DNA of 9,058 nt, from NCBI GenBank assembly GCA_022615275.1, contig JAKEHA010000224.1, positions 1 to 9,058 on the forward strand, read 5' to 3'. The translations under genes were made by a program, and so were the position numbers. The notes under the pieces are model-generated. The model was not told the origin of the DNA. It ran no database searches and saw nothing but the letters and a program-made list of their open reading frames with translations. This stretch comes from Candidatus Latescibacterota bacterium. Its GTDB lineage: Bacteria; Krumholzibacteriota; Krumholzibacteriia; WVZY01; JAKEHA01. Shown here piece by piece: positions 1-6,147 of the stretch; position 1 is the stretch's first letter; the number at the start of each line of letters is the position of its first letter.

Positions 1-90
1 GAATCACTGATCGATTTTCACCGGAATCGGTGATCGGTTTCAATCGGAATCAGTGATCGGTTTCAATCGGAATCAGTGATCGATTTGGGC
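1..90. repeat. 23-bp tandem repeat array, at least 4 units
   Basis: Direct reading shows units of exactly 23 bp at 22-44, 45-67 and 68-90, preceded by a variant unit at 1-21 cut by the window edge. The shared core reads CGGAATCrGTGATCGrTTT. Units 2 and 3 differ by one base (G to A in the core); unit 4 diverges only in its last bases. A fifth unit begins at 91 (CGGAATACGC) and then loses the pattern. Multiple short terminal repeats of this kind are known at the ends of IS21-family elements, where they bind the transposase, and the CGGAAT...GTGATCG core looks familiar from such ends. That family assignment is from memory and inference. The repeats could instead be binding sites for an unknown regulator. 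Confidence 0.85.
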
Positions 91-91
91 C

Positions 92-116
92 GGAATACGC
101 AAGGAGCTTGCATTCC
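92..116. repeat. small bulged inverted repeat next to the tandem array
   Basis: GGAAT (92-96) pairs with ATTCC (112-116) and GCAAG (99-103) pairs with CTTGC (107-111) around a 3-nt GAG loop, with AC (97-98) as a bulge. It begins within the fifth, degenerate 23-bp unit. It is not followed by a T tract, so it does not look like an intrinsic terminator. It may be part of a transposon end, but nothing proves this. Confidence 0.5.
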
Positions 117-333
117 TGAAACTAAAAGAGAAATACCAGGAGTTCAATCCCTTCAAGTTCATTATCTACTCACAGTCTATCCATCATGAAACGCCCCAGT
201 TGCACCAATTCCCGCCTAACAGCTATGAGGCCCCCTCTTGTCAATAGACGAAGTCACCTTCTATTGAGCCTTGCATAATGAGTGAACTATTTTCGCTCTC
301 ATCGATCAGATCTTTCAGGGAGTACACTGTTCG
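117..333. other. AT-richer non-coding stretch upstream of the GWxTD gene
   Basis: No convincing gene is present here. Base composition is visibly lower in GC than everything after 334. A 30-codon ATG frame (186-278) has no ribosome-binding site and no recognisable product. A weak promoter-like pair, TTGTCA (238-243) and TATTGA (262-267) with an 18-bp spacer, could serve the next gene but matches the -10 consensus poorly. AGGGAG (317-322) is a plausible ribosome-binding site for the ATG at 334. The stretch may be the outer part of a mobile element, or flanking DNA brought in by a rearrangement. Confidence 0.5.
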
Positions 334-2208
334 ATGAGCGTGAGGTGGCCCTACCGCGAGCGCGGCACCATCCACGGGCGACTCCTGTCACAAGGCGTGC
401 TCGAGACGGCGCGCTCGCGCCACCCCGACGACCTCGACGTCGTCATGGAACTCGCCAAGACGAACTTCGCACAAGGCTTCTACCCCGACGCGGTCCGCAG
501 TTTGCGCAAGGTGCTCGAGCGCGACCCTTCCCGGTGCGACGCGCGCACCCTGCTCGGGCTGTACCACTACCAGAACTGGAAGCGCATGAACGAGTACCGG
601 GACGATCTGGCGGTAGCGCGCCGCGAGTTCCGCGCCGCGTGCGCGTGCGACCCCGCCAACGCCGAGATCGCGTTGCGCATGTCGATCGCCGGCTACGCGC
701 TCGGCGAGCGCATCGCCGACGAATGCGACTCCCTGGTCGCGCGCTTCCCGGCGCGCCCCGAGTTTCGACTCCTGCGCGGATCACTCGCGTTCGAGGCCGC
801 GCGCTACGAAGAGTGCGCGCGCGACTACGCGGACGCCTTCGCGCTGATGGACGACACCACGCGCGCGGTGTACGCATCGCTGACGCACGTGCTCGGGGCC
901 CACGACGACGTGCGCTACCGGGACGCGACCGCCCAGGTGCGCGACGACTTCCAGCGCGGCCTGTGGCTCGTCGCCGACCCCGACCCCACGACCGCGGTCA
1001 ATCAACGTGCACTCGAGCACGTGTATCGTCTGTTCGTGGCCGATTGTCTGTACTCCAACGAGCCGACCGGCAAGCGCGGGTGGGAAACCGATCGCGGCGA
1101 GGCCTTCGTACGCTTCGGCCGCCCCATCGACATCGACTACACCATGGGCGTTGGGTTCATCGACGGGAAGGTCGAGACGTGGTCGTTCGTCACCGGCGGC
1201 ATGTTCCACCAGATCGCATTCGTCGACGAGTATCTCAACGGCAACCCGCGCATCCCCTACGACGAGGACATCACGCTGCACTTCATGCGGCACTCCCCCG
1301 CGTCGACCACGCTGCCGCCGGACGCCGCCGACGTTCCCGCGTTCCTGGACGCCTACGCGTTTCGAGAAGACGACATGACGGGCTCCATCTACCTCGCGAT
1401 GGCGATCGACGCCGAGGCCATGCGCGACATCGTCGATCTCTCCAAGGTGGACCACTTCTACGTGCGCGCGGCGTACTTCGACGCGGTGTGGGCGCGCGAG
1501 GGGACGATCTCCGACAGCGTGCGCGTGTCGGACGTGCACGAGTCACGGTCCGCCCGCGGACGCGCGTTCGAGGTCGTGCGCCGCCTGCGCGTTCCCTGCG
1601 ACCGGTACCACCTGGCCATGGCCTTCGAGGACCAGTTCGGCCTGGCGCGCGCGGCCGCGCGCCGGGACGGCAGCGCGCTGCGCTTCGTGGGCGACGGGCT
1701 GTGCGTGAGCGACGTGCTCCTGTACCGCGAAGAAGCGCCCGCGACGGACGACGCCGCGAGCGCCACGGCGATCGAGCGCGCCGGGCGCCGCCTGCGTCCC
1801 AACGTCGAGAGGCAATACGCGGACGGCGAGCGCCTGCGCGCCTACCTGGAGATCTACAACCTGGCGCTCGCCACCGACGGCGCGACGCGCGCATCTTCGT
1901 ACGACCTTCGCTACGCCATCTACCCCGCGCGCACGGAATCGGACCCGGCCTGGGTAGACTGGGGGCGAAGGGCGGCCGAGTGGGCGGGCTTCGGCGAGGA
2001 CGAGGAGGCCGTCATCTCGCAGACCTTCCGGCGGGAGGGACGCGCGCACGACGACAACGAGACGATCGCGATCGATATCGACGTGCTCGACGAGGGGCGC
2101 TACGAGCTCGTGGTCGAGGTCAAGGACCAGAGGTCGGGGCGGCGCGCGGTCGCGCACGCGCCCTTCTGGAGGGAAAACGGCCCGGTGGCCGAAGGGAGGA
2201 AGCGCTGA
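334..2208 (+). CDS. TPR and GWxTD-domain protein, possibly missing its normal N-terminus
   Basis: The 624-residue product has helical TPR-like repeats in its N-terminal third (about 17-230; for example LAKTNFAQGFYPDAVRSLRK at 40-59). The family-defining motif follows at 249-253 as GWETD, continuing DRGEAFVRFGRP, then an ETW...FHQIAFVDEY stretch typical of this domain. The C-terminal part (about 500-610) is beta-rich, with LEIYNL near 505-510 and a closing ELVVEVKDQ segment, as in other GWxTD proteins. The biochemical role of this family is not established. Family members usually start with a signal peptide, but this ORF has none. The ATG at 334 has AGGGAG 11 bases upstream; the frame is open back to 286 without another good start. 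The jump in GC content falls at the start codon, so the gene may have lost its original 5' end or acquired a new one. Confidence 0.82.
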   Translation: MSVRWPYRERGTIHGRLLSQGVLETARSRHPDDLDVVMELAKTNFAQGFYPDAVRSLRKVLERDPSRCDARTLLGLYHYQNWKRMNEYRDDLAVARREFRAACACDPANAEIALRMSIAGYALGERIADECDSLVARFPARPEFRLLRGSLAFEAARYEECARDYADAFALMDDTTRAVYASLTHVLGAHDDVRYRDATAQVRDDFQRGLWLVADPDPTTAVNQRALEHVYRLFVADCLYSNEPTGKRGWETDRGEAFVRFGRPIDIDYTMGVGFIDGKVETWSFVTGGMFHQIAFVDEYLNGNPRIPYDEDITLHFMRHSPASTTLPPDAADVPAFLDAYAFREDDMTGSIYLAMAIDAEAMRDIVDLSKVDHFYVRAAYFDAVWAREGTISDSVRVSDVHESRSARGRAFEVVRRLRVPCDRYHLAMAFEDQFGLARAAARRDGSALRFVGDGLCVSDVLLYREEAPATDDAASATAIERAGRRLRPNVERQYADGERLRAYLEIYNLALATDGATRASSYDLRYAIYPARTESDPAWVDWGRRAAEWAGFGEDEEAVISQTFRREGRAHDDNETIAIDIDVLDEGRYELVVEVKDQRSGRRAVAHAPFWRENGPVAEGRKR

Positions 2209-2604
2209 TCAGAACGGATCCGGTTTGGTGCCGCCTTCGTCCTCGGGCTCTTCGGGGTCTTCCTCGATGAACACCTTGATGATGAAGAACGCGACCAGTG
2301 CGGCGCCGACGATCCACGCCGTGATCTCCCACACCAGCTGGCTGGTGTCTTTTTCCTCGTCCAGGAACGGGTCGTCTTCGATCGTGTCTTCGGGCGCAGC
2401 CGCGAAGCCGGACGCGGGTACGGCGTCGCGCAGGAAATGCGTGTTGGTGGCAACCGGTACGGGCGGGTCGTTGGACGCGCGCGGCAATGGTGCCATGACC
2501 ACGGTGACGCACGCGGCGAGCACGACGGCCTGGGCGAAGAGTTTGTTACGAAGTGAGTTCGCTCGCACTGTGGAAAAGATAGCGTGCGGCCGCCACCTTG
2601 ACAA
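2209..2604 (-). CDS. small hypothetical protein with two hydrophobic segments and an acidic tail
   Basis: I do not recognise a family. The predicted 131 residues contain a basic then hydrophobic N-terminal segment (about 14-41, RANSLRNKLFAQAVVLAACV onward) that could be a signal peptide or anchor. A Pro/Asp/Glu-rich linker (43-88) follows, then a strong transmembrane helix (about 90-113, LVWEITAWIVGAALVAFFII) and a very acidic tail (EEDPEEPEDEGG). If the first segment is a signal peptide, the product is a single-pass membrane protein. The start is uncertain: the TTG at 2604 has a purine-rich AGGGGA about 11 bases upstream, while a GTG at 2568 would place the basic residues right at the N-terminus but has a poor ribosome-binding site. 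It lies downstream of pgsA on the same strand with a 121-bp gap, and its stop codon directly abuts that of the GWxTD gene. Confidence 0.65.
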   Translation of the reverse strand: MSRWRPHAIFSTVRANSLRNKLFAQAVVLAACVTVVMAPLPRASNDPPVPVATNTHFLRDAVPASGFAAAPEDTIEDDPFLDEEKDTSQLVWEITAWIVGAALVAFFIIKVFIEEDPEEPEDEGGTKPDPF

Positions 2605-2711
2605 TGGCGGAGGTGTCCCCTACCTTCAACGTGCTACCAGCCTAACCATGGTGATGCGTAGCGCAAAGTGGGTCTGCTCCTGGTCGGCGGCAGGCCCCTT
2701 TGCTTTGACCT

Positions 2712-2723
2712 CGGGCCGGCCCG
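2712..2723. repeat. 12-bp perfect palindrome just after pgsA
   Basis: CGGGCCGGCCCG reads the same on both strands and ends two bases beyond the pgsA stop codon (2726-2728, - strand). There is no T tract after it in the pgsA direction, so it is not a standard intrinsic terminator. The rest of the 2605-2725 gap shows no gene. It could weakly stabilise an mRNA 3' end, or be chance in GC-rich DNA. Confidence 0.4.
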
Positions 2724-2725
2724 CG

Positions 2726-3337
2726 CTAGGAGTTGGCGACCGCGCGGGGCGTACCGGTCTCGTGCACGGGTTCCTCGCGACGTCCCGCCCGCTTCCAATC
2801 GACGACGTACGCAATCGCCGACGCGTACGAGAGCACGAGTATGACGGCGAGGCCGCCCACCACCATCGGCACAGGAACCGCGATACCGAGAATATGGGTC
2901 GCTCCCAGGATCCCGAGTCCCACCACGCTTTGCACCAGCATCTTGGTGCGCCCGAACGGGCTCGCGGGAATGTAGCGCCCATGACGTCGAAGGCTGTAGG
3001 ATCGAAACACCGTCATCGCCGCCTCGCGCGCGCCGACCAGCGCGATCAGCGACCACACCAGCGCGGAACCGGCGTCCATGCCGACCCACCCGTACACCAC
3101 ACCCATGAGGATCTTATCGGCGAGCGGGTCCATGTGCTCGCCGACCCGCGAACACTGCGCGAACGCGCGCGCGTACCAGCCGTCGAATGCATCGAGCAGC
3201 GACGCCACGATGCACACGACGACCGCGGCCTCGGGCTCTCCGGCGCGCGCGGCCAGCCACGCGCCGATCACCGCCATCGCGATGCGCGTCGCCGTGACCA
3301 GGTTGGGAATCGTCAGTGGTATGGGCGTGGGAGCCAT
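2726..3337 (-). CDS. pgsA: CDP-diacylglycerol--glycerol-3-phosphate 3-phosphatidyltransferase
   Basis: This inner-membrane enzyme makes phosphatidylglycerophosphate from CDP-diacylglycerol and glycerol-3-phosphate, the committed step to phosphatidylglycerol and cardiolipin. The CDP-alcohol phosphatidyltransferase signature D-x2-D-G-x2-A-R-x8-G-x3-D-x3-D is complete: D49, D52, G53, A56, R57, G66, D70 and D74. These aspartates bind the metal ions and the CDP moiety. The N-terminus TIPNLVTATRI and the later SPFGRTKMLVQ stretch match the PgsA branch rather than phosphatidylserine or phosphatidylcholine synthases. Several hydrophobic helices follow, and the length of 203 residues is normal. The ATG at 3337 is chosen because the conserved N-terminus begins there; an upstream start at 3439 would add 34 unconserved residues and overlap the divergent TonB gene. 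No clear ribosome-binding site is visible. A TACTAT -10-like hexamer (3350-3355, - strand) would give an almost leaderless transcript. Confidence 0.9.
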   Translation of the reverse strand: MAPTPIPLTIPNLVTATRIAMAVIGAWLAARAGEPEAAVVVCIVASLLDAFDGWYARAFAQCSRVGEHMDPLADKILMGVVYGWVGMDAGSALVWSLIALVGAREAAMTVFRSYSLRRHGRYIPASPFGRTKMLVQSVVGLGILGATHILGIAVPVPMVVGGLAVILVLSYASAIAYVVDWKRAGRREEPVHETGTPRAVANS

Positions 3338-3386
3338 CGTCGAGGTTCGATAGTACACGCACGCGGGCTGGAACGGGTGAACGATC

Positions 3387-4172
3387 GTGACGAGCGCTGA
3401 ACGCACGGATGCGCGGCGACGCTGGGCCATCGCGGCCACGGCGTCGATCCTCCTGCACGCCTCGCTTCTCTTGTGGTGGCGCGGGGTCGACTTGGCACCC
3501 GGGAGCGGCCCCGCGGGCGGCCGCGAAGGCGGTCACGGCGGTGCCTCGGGCTTCGCGCCCGGGTCGATCATCGAGGTTTCGATCGACGTGGATGCTCCCG
3601 TTCCCGCGGGCACCACGGTGTCCGCCGAGGACGTTGCGATCGAGACGACGGTGCTCCCGATCGAGACGCCCCCCGAGTCGGCGACGGCCGAGACGCCCGC
3701 GACGGAATCGTCGACGCCGCCCACGACCTCCGCGGCTGCCCCAGACGCCACCGGCGAGGGGCGCGGCAACGACAAGGGCGCGGGCCAAGGAACGGGAGAG
3801 GGATCGGACGGAACCGGCGAGGGATCGGGGACCGGGAACGGAGGGATTCCGGAGGGCGTGGGTGCCCGCACCGGCGGTTCGGCCGGGGGCACCTCGGCGG
3901 GGGGGATGGTTCCGCCCCGCCCCATCGAAATCACATGGCCCGACACGCGCCGCCTCGCGCACTGCGTCGGCTTGCGTATCGACGTGCGCATCCGCGTCGA
4001 CGCACAGGGGCGGGTGGAGCGTGTCGAGCCCGCGTCCACCGGCGTCCCCGAGGACTGCGTCGCCGCCGCGCTCGAGACCGCGCGGCGCATCAAGTTCGCG
4101 CCCGGCACCGTCGCCGGCAAGCCGGCCGCGCTGTGGTCGCTGGTGACGATCGACTTCGAGAAGAAGAAGTAG
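3387..4172 (+). CDS. TonB-like energy transducer with a Gly-rich periplasmic linker
   Basis: TonB proteins couple the inner-membrane proton-motive force, through ExbB/ExbD, to outer-membrane receptors. The 261-residue product has the expected order. A short basic cytoplasmic end is followed by one transmembrane helix (about 13-31) carrying S20-x3-H24, matching the conserved Ser/His spacing of the TonB helix. The long low-complexity periplasmic linker is first Thr/Pro/Glu-rich (about 65-120) and then Gly-rich (about 125-180). The C-terminal TonB fold spans about 196-258 (LRIDVRIRVDAQGRVERVEP ... ARRIKFAPG). Two cysteines, C193 and C224, bracket the start of that fold and could form a disulphide. 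The start is GTG at 3387 with a weak GGGTGA 6 bases upstream. It is divergent from pgsA with 49 bp between start codons. No exbB, exbD or receptor gene is in the window. An AgmX/PglI-type C-terminal domain is a related alternative. Confidence 0.78.
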   Translation: MTSAERTDARRRWAIAATASILLHASLLLWWRGVDLAPGSGPAGGREGGHGGASGFAPGSIIEVSIDVDAPVPAGTTVSAEDVAIETTVLPIETPPESATAETPATESSTPPTTSAAAPDATGEGRGNDKGAGQGTGEGSDGTGEGSGTGNGGIPEGVGARTGGSAGGTSAGGMVPPRPIEITWPDTRRLAHCVGLRIDVRIRVDAQGRVERVEPASTGVPEDCVAAALETARRIKFAPGTVAGKPAALWSLVTIDFEKKK

Positions 4173-4179
4173 TGCCGCG

Positions 4180-4947
4180 TTACCAGAGCTCGCGGCCGCG
4201 CCACACGTCGAAGATGCGCAACGTGCGATCGGGGAACTCGCCGATCACGTCGCCGTACCCGTCCCCCGTCATGTCCTGGAGCACGATGCGGTCGCCGAAG
4301 GGCTGGTCGGTCTGGAACTGGATGTTATAGAAGCGTCCGTCGAAGATGATCCCGTTGTTGAGCACGATCTCGAGCTGCGGGTCGTCGTCGACGTTGCCGA
4401 CCGCCACGAACTTGGCGTTCGTCTTGGCCGTGCTGCTCCACTCGATGCTGCGATTGTAGCTGTCGAATATGAACAGGAGGTCGTCGGCGAGGAGGATGAC
4501 TTCCATCTGCTTGTCGCCGTCGAGGTTCGCCACCGTGGCGTGGTCCACGCGCACGAAGCGAAGTTGTAGATTCTCCCACTCGAGCTGGTAGGAGGCGACG
4601 TCGTAGATCAACAGGCGTCCGTTGATGCTGCTCGTCAAGAGCTTCTGCTTGCCGTCGCCGTACAAATCGACGACTTCCAGCGCGGTGGCACGCGAGCCCA
4701 GCGTGGTCACTTCCCACTCGGTTTCCAGCCGGCCGTCCTTGACGTGGTACACGTGCACGTGTCCCGATTTGTCGGAGTAGAAAAAACGGTAGTCGGGCTC
4801 TCCGGGCCTGCCGATCTGCGCCGTGAGGTAGAACTTCCCCATCGTCCGCGAGAACGCATCGAAGTCGATCTCGGTGGTCACCGCGGTACCCGCGCTGCAC
4901 GCGACCGAGGCGGCGACGGCGAGGGCGACGAGCATGGTTCGTTTCAT
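4180..4947 (-). CDS. exported FG-GAP/VCBS-like beta-propeller protein
   Basis: The product is 255 residues. It opens with a signal peptide (MKRTMLVALAVAASVACSAG). C17 follows S-V-A, which is a poor lipobox, so it may be either a lipoprotein or a Sec-cleaved secreted protein. The mature part repeats the pattern of integrin-like FG-GAP/VCBS propellers: short strands followed by Asp-rich turns such as DLYGDGKQK, NLDGDKQMEVI, NVDDDPQLEIV and DMTGDGYGDVI, spaced about 45-50 residues apart. Such turns often bind calcium. The ligand and role are unknown. The ATG at 4947 is preferred because AAGGAG (4954-4959) lies 6 bases upstream; an ATG at 4983 would place extra residues before the signal peptide. 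It follows mdh by 40 bp on the same strand and may be co-transcribed with it. It ends 7 bp from the convergent TonB gene. Confidence 0.75.
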   Translation of the reverse strand: MKRTMLVALAVAASVACSAGTAVTTEIDFDAFSRTMGKFYLTAQIGRPGEPDYRFFYSDKSGHVHVYHVKDGRLETEWEVTTLGSRATALEVVDLYGDGKQKLLTSSINGRLLIYDVASYQLEWENLQLRFVRVDHATVANLDGDKQMEVILLADDLLFIFDSYNRSIEWSSTAKTNAKFVAVGNVDDDPQLEIVLNNGIIFDGRFYNIQFQTDQPFGDRIVLQDMTGDGYGDVIGEFPDRTLRIFDVWRGRELW

Positions 4948-4987
4948 GGTCGGCTCCTTGGACAGGGGACGGTTCGATACCAACCCG

Positions 4988-5917
4988 CTACAGCGGGAGC
5001 GAACTCAACAGCGATCGCACATGGTCCACCGATGCGTCGAAGAGTTTGCGCTCCTCGGCGCCCAGCTTGATTTCGATCACGCGTTCCACCCCGCCCTTCC
5101 CGATCACAACGGGCACGCCGACGTAGAGTCCGTCGACGCCGTATTCGCCTTCCAGATAGGCGGCGCATGCCAGGACGCGCTTCTTGTCTTTCAGGTACGA
5201 CTCCGCCATTGCGACGGCGGCCGCGGCCGGCGAATAGAACGCGCTGCCCGTCTTCAAGAGCTCGACGATCTCGCCGCCCGCGAAGCGCGTGCGCTTGACG
5301 ATGCGGTCGATTTGTTCTTGAGACATGAGATCCGGGAGCGGAATGCCCGCCACCGTGCAATAGCGCGGCAGCGGAACCATCTCGTCGCCGTGACCGCCGA
5401 GCACGAACGCGGTCACGTCCTCCACGCTGACGCCCAGCTCCATCGCGACGAAGGTGCGAAAGCGGGCCGAGTCGAGCACACCCGCCATACCCACCACGCG
5501 CTCGCGCGGAAATCCGGTGATGCGCTTCATGGCGAACACCATCGCGTCGAGCGGATTGGAGATGACGATGACGAACGCCTTCGACGCGTGCTCTTTCACG
5601 TTGGTCGCCACCGTCTTCATGATGTCGATGTTCATCTTGAGAAGATCGTCGCGGCTCATGCCCGGCTTGCGCGGGAATCCGGCCGTGACGATGACGACAT
5701 CCGCGCCGCGGATGTCTTTGTAGTCGTTGGTGCCCACGAGATCGACGTCGTAGCCGTCGACGGGTCGCGACTCCATGATGTCGAGGGCCTTGCCCTGCGG
5801 CATTCCTTCGACGACGTCGAAGAGCACGACGTCGCCGAGCTCGCGCTGGGCCGCCAGGAGTGCCAGCGTTCCACCGATCTGTCCGCCGCCGATCAAGGCG
5901 ATCTTCGGACGCGCCAT
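4988..5917 (-). CDS. mdh: malate dehydrogenase (LDH-like type)
   Basis: This enzyme reversibly oxidises (S)-malate to oxaloacetate with NAD+ in the TCA cycle, in the cytoplasm. The 309 residues have the full-length Rossmann/LDH-like fold. Visible features are the dinucleotide loop GGGQIGG (10-16), D34 for the NAD ribose, substrate arginines R83 and R89 in the loop GFPRKPGMSRDDLL, N121 in ISNPLDAM, R152, and the catalytic pair D149 (GVLDSARF) and H176 (LGGHGDEMV). Arg-Lys at 83-84, rather than the glutamine of lactate dehydrogenases, supports malate as substrate. The ATG at 5917 has GGGAGG 10 bases upstream and a closer GTGAGG. It is divergent from the cupredoxin gene. Its presumed leader holds two strong hairpins and a possible -10 box (see those entries). 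The fit to bacterial MDH is close, with no missing key residue. Confidence 0.96.
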   Translation of the reverse strand: MARPKIALIGGGQIGGTLALLAAQRELGDVVLFDVVEGMPQGKALDIMESRPVDGYDVDLVGTNDYKDIRGADVVIVTAGFPRKPGMSRDDLLKMNIDIMKTVATNVKEHASKAFVIVISNPLDAMVFAMKRITGFPRERVVGMAGVLDSARFRTFVAMELGVSVEDVTAFVLGGHGDEMVPLPRYCTVAGIPLPDLMSQEQIDRIVKRTRFAGGEIVELLKTGSAFYSPAAAAVAMAESYLKDKKRVLACAAYLEGEYGVDGLYVGVPVVIGKGGVERVIEIKLGAEERKLFDASVDHVRSLLSSLPL

Positions 5918-5947
5918 AACCTCACTGCCTCCCTGGGGTTGGAATCA

Positions 5948-5968
5948 CCGGACCGCGGCCCGGTCCGG
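5948..5968 (-). promoter_or_regulatory. GC-rich hairpin in the presumed mdh leader (proximal)
   Basis: CCGGACCG (5948-5955) and CGGTCCGG (5961-5968) form a perfect 8-bp stem with a 5-nt loop, about 30 bp upstream of the mdh start codon. There is no T tract on either side, so it is not an intrinsic terminator. It could be a protein-binding dyad in DNA or an mRNA leader structure. The fold is certain by complementarity; the function is inferred. Confidence 0.45.
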
Positions 5969-5981
5969 AAGCCTAAAGAAC

Positions 5982-6006
5982 GGCGCCCCTTGGGGTCAGG
6001 GGCGCC
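5982..6006 (-). promoter_or_regulatory. GC-rich hairpin in the presumed mdh leader (distal)
   Basis: GGCGCCCC (5982-5989) and GGGGCGCC (5999-6006) form a perfect 8-bp stem around the 9-nt loop TTGGGGTCA. The CCCC of the left arm could also pair with the GGGG inside the loop, which would be a competing fold. It lies 14 bp from the proximal hairpin. No poly-T tail follows in either direction. Two adjacent stable stems in a leader suggest regulation or mRNA stabilisation of mdh, which is inference. Confidence 0.45.
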
Positions 6007-6018
6007 CAGGACGCCGCA

Positions 6019-6024
6019 GTATAG
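6019..6024 (-). promoter_or_regulatory. candidate mdh -10 box
   Basis: On the - strand this reads TATACT, a 5-of-6 match to the sigma-70 -10 consensus. No good -35 hexamer lies at 16-18 bp spacing (GTACGA or similar). If used, the mdh leader would be roughly 95 nt and include both hairpins. Confidence 0.3.
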
Positions 6025-6067
6025 CGCCTCGCCCGATCGATCGTACAGCCCCAGTTTTTCGCGGCCG

Positions 6068-6097
6068 TTGCGGCAGGCCCGTGGTTCGCGATATATT
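6068..6097 (+). promoter_or_regulatory. candidate promoter of the cupredoxin/NHL cluster
   Basis: TTGCGG (6068-6073) and TATATT (6092-6097) are separated by 18 bp. The -10 box matches the consensus at 5 of 6 positions, the -35 only at 3. It lies about 50 bp upstream of the cupredoxin start codon, giving a short leader, and the AT-rich ATATATTT stands out in GC-rich surroundings. Confidence 0.4.
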
Positions 6098-6147
6098 TCC
6101 AAGCACTCGCCCCGGAAACCACTGTAACGTTCGATCGAGGTACCACC

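Noticed and set aside
1..90. The 23-bp repeat array as a CRISPR array
   Set aside because: The repeats are directly contiguous with no unique spacers between them.
186..278. A 30-codon ATG frame in the AT-richer left flank
   Set aside because: No ribosome-binding site, no recognisable product, and short enough to arise by chance.
282..2270. A 662-codon + strand open frame overlapping the GWxTD gene, longer than it
   Set aside because: The translation is arginine/proline-dominated with no domain, while the 334-2208 frame shows clear TPR and GWxTD motifs. It is a high-GC shadow.
2598..2626. TTGACA with TACCTT 17 bp downstream on the + strand, promoter-like
   Set aside because: The -10 match is poor and it would point into - strand genes with no + strand gene until 3387.
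2712..2723. Palindrome after pgsA as a rho-independent terminator
   Set aside because: There is no T tract following it in the direction of transcription.
5948..6006. The twin hairpins as a bidirectional terminator
   Set aside because: The flanking genes are divergent, so no transcript is expected to end here, and no T tract follows either stem.
4874..6127. A 417-codon + strand open frame opposite mdh
   Set aside because: It is antisense to an unmistakable malate dehydrogenase, is rich in His/Arg/Asp without family features, and has no supported start.
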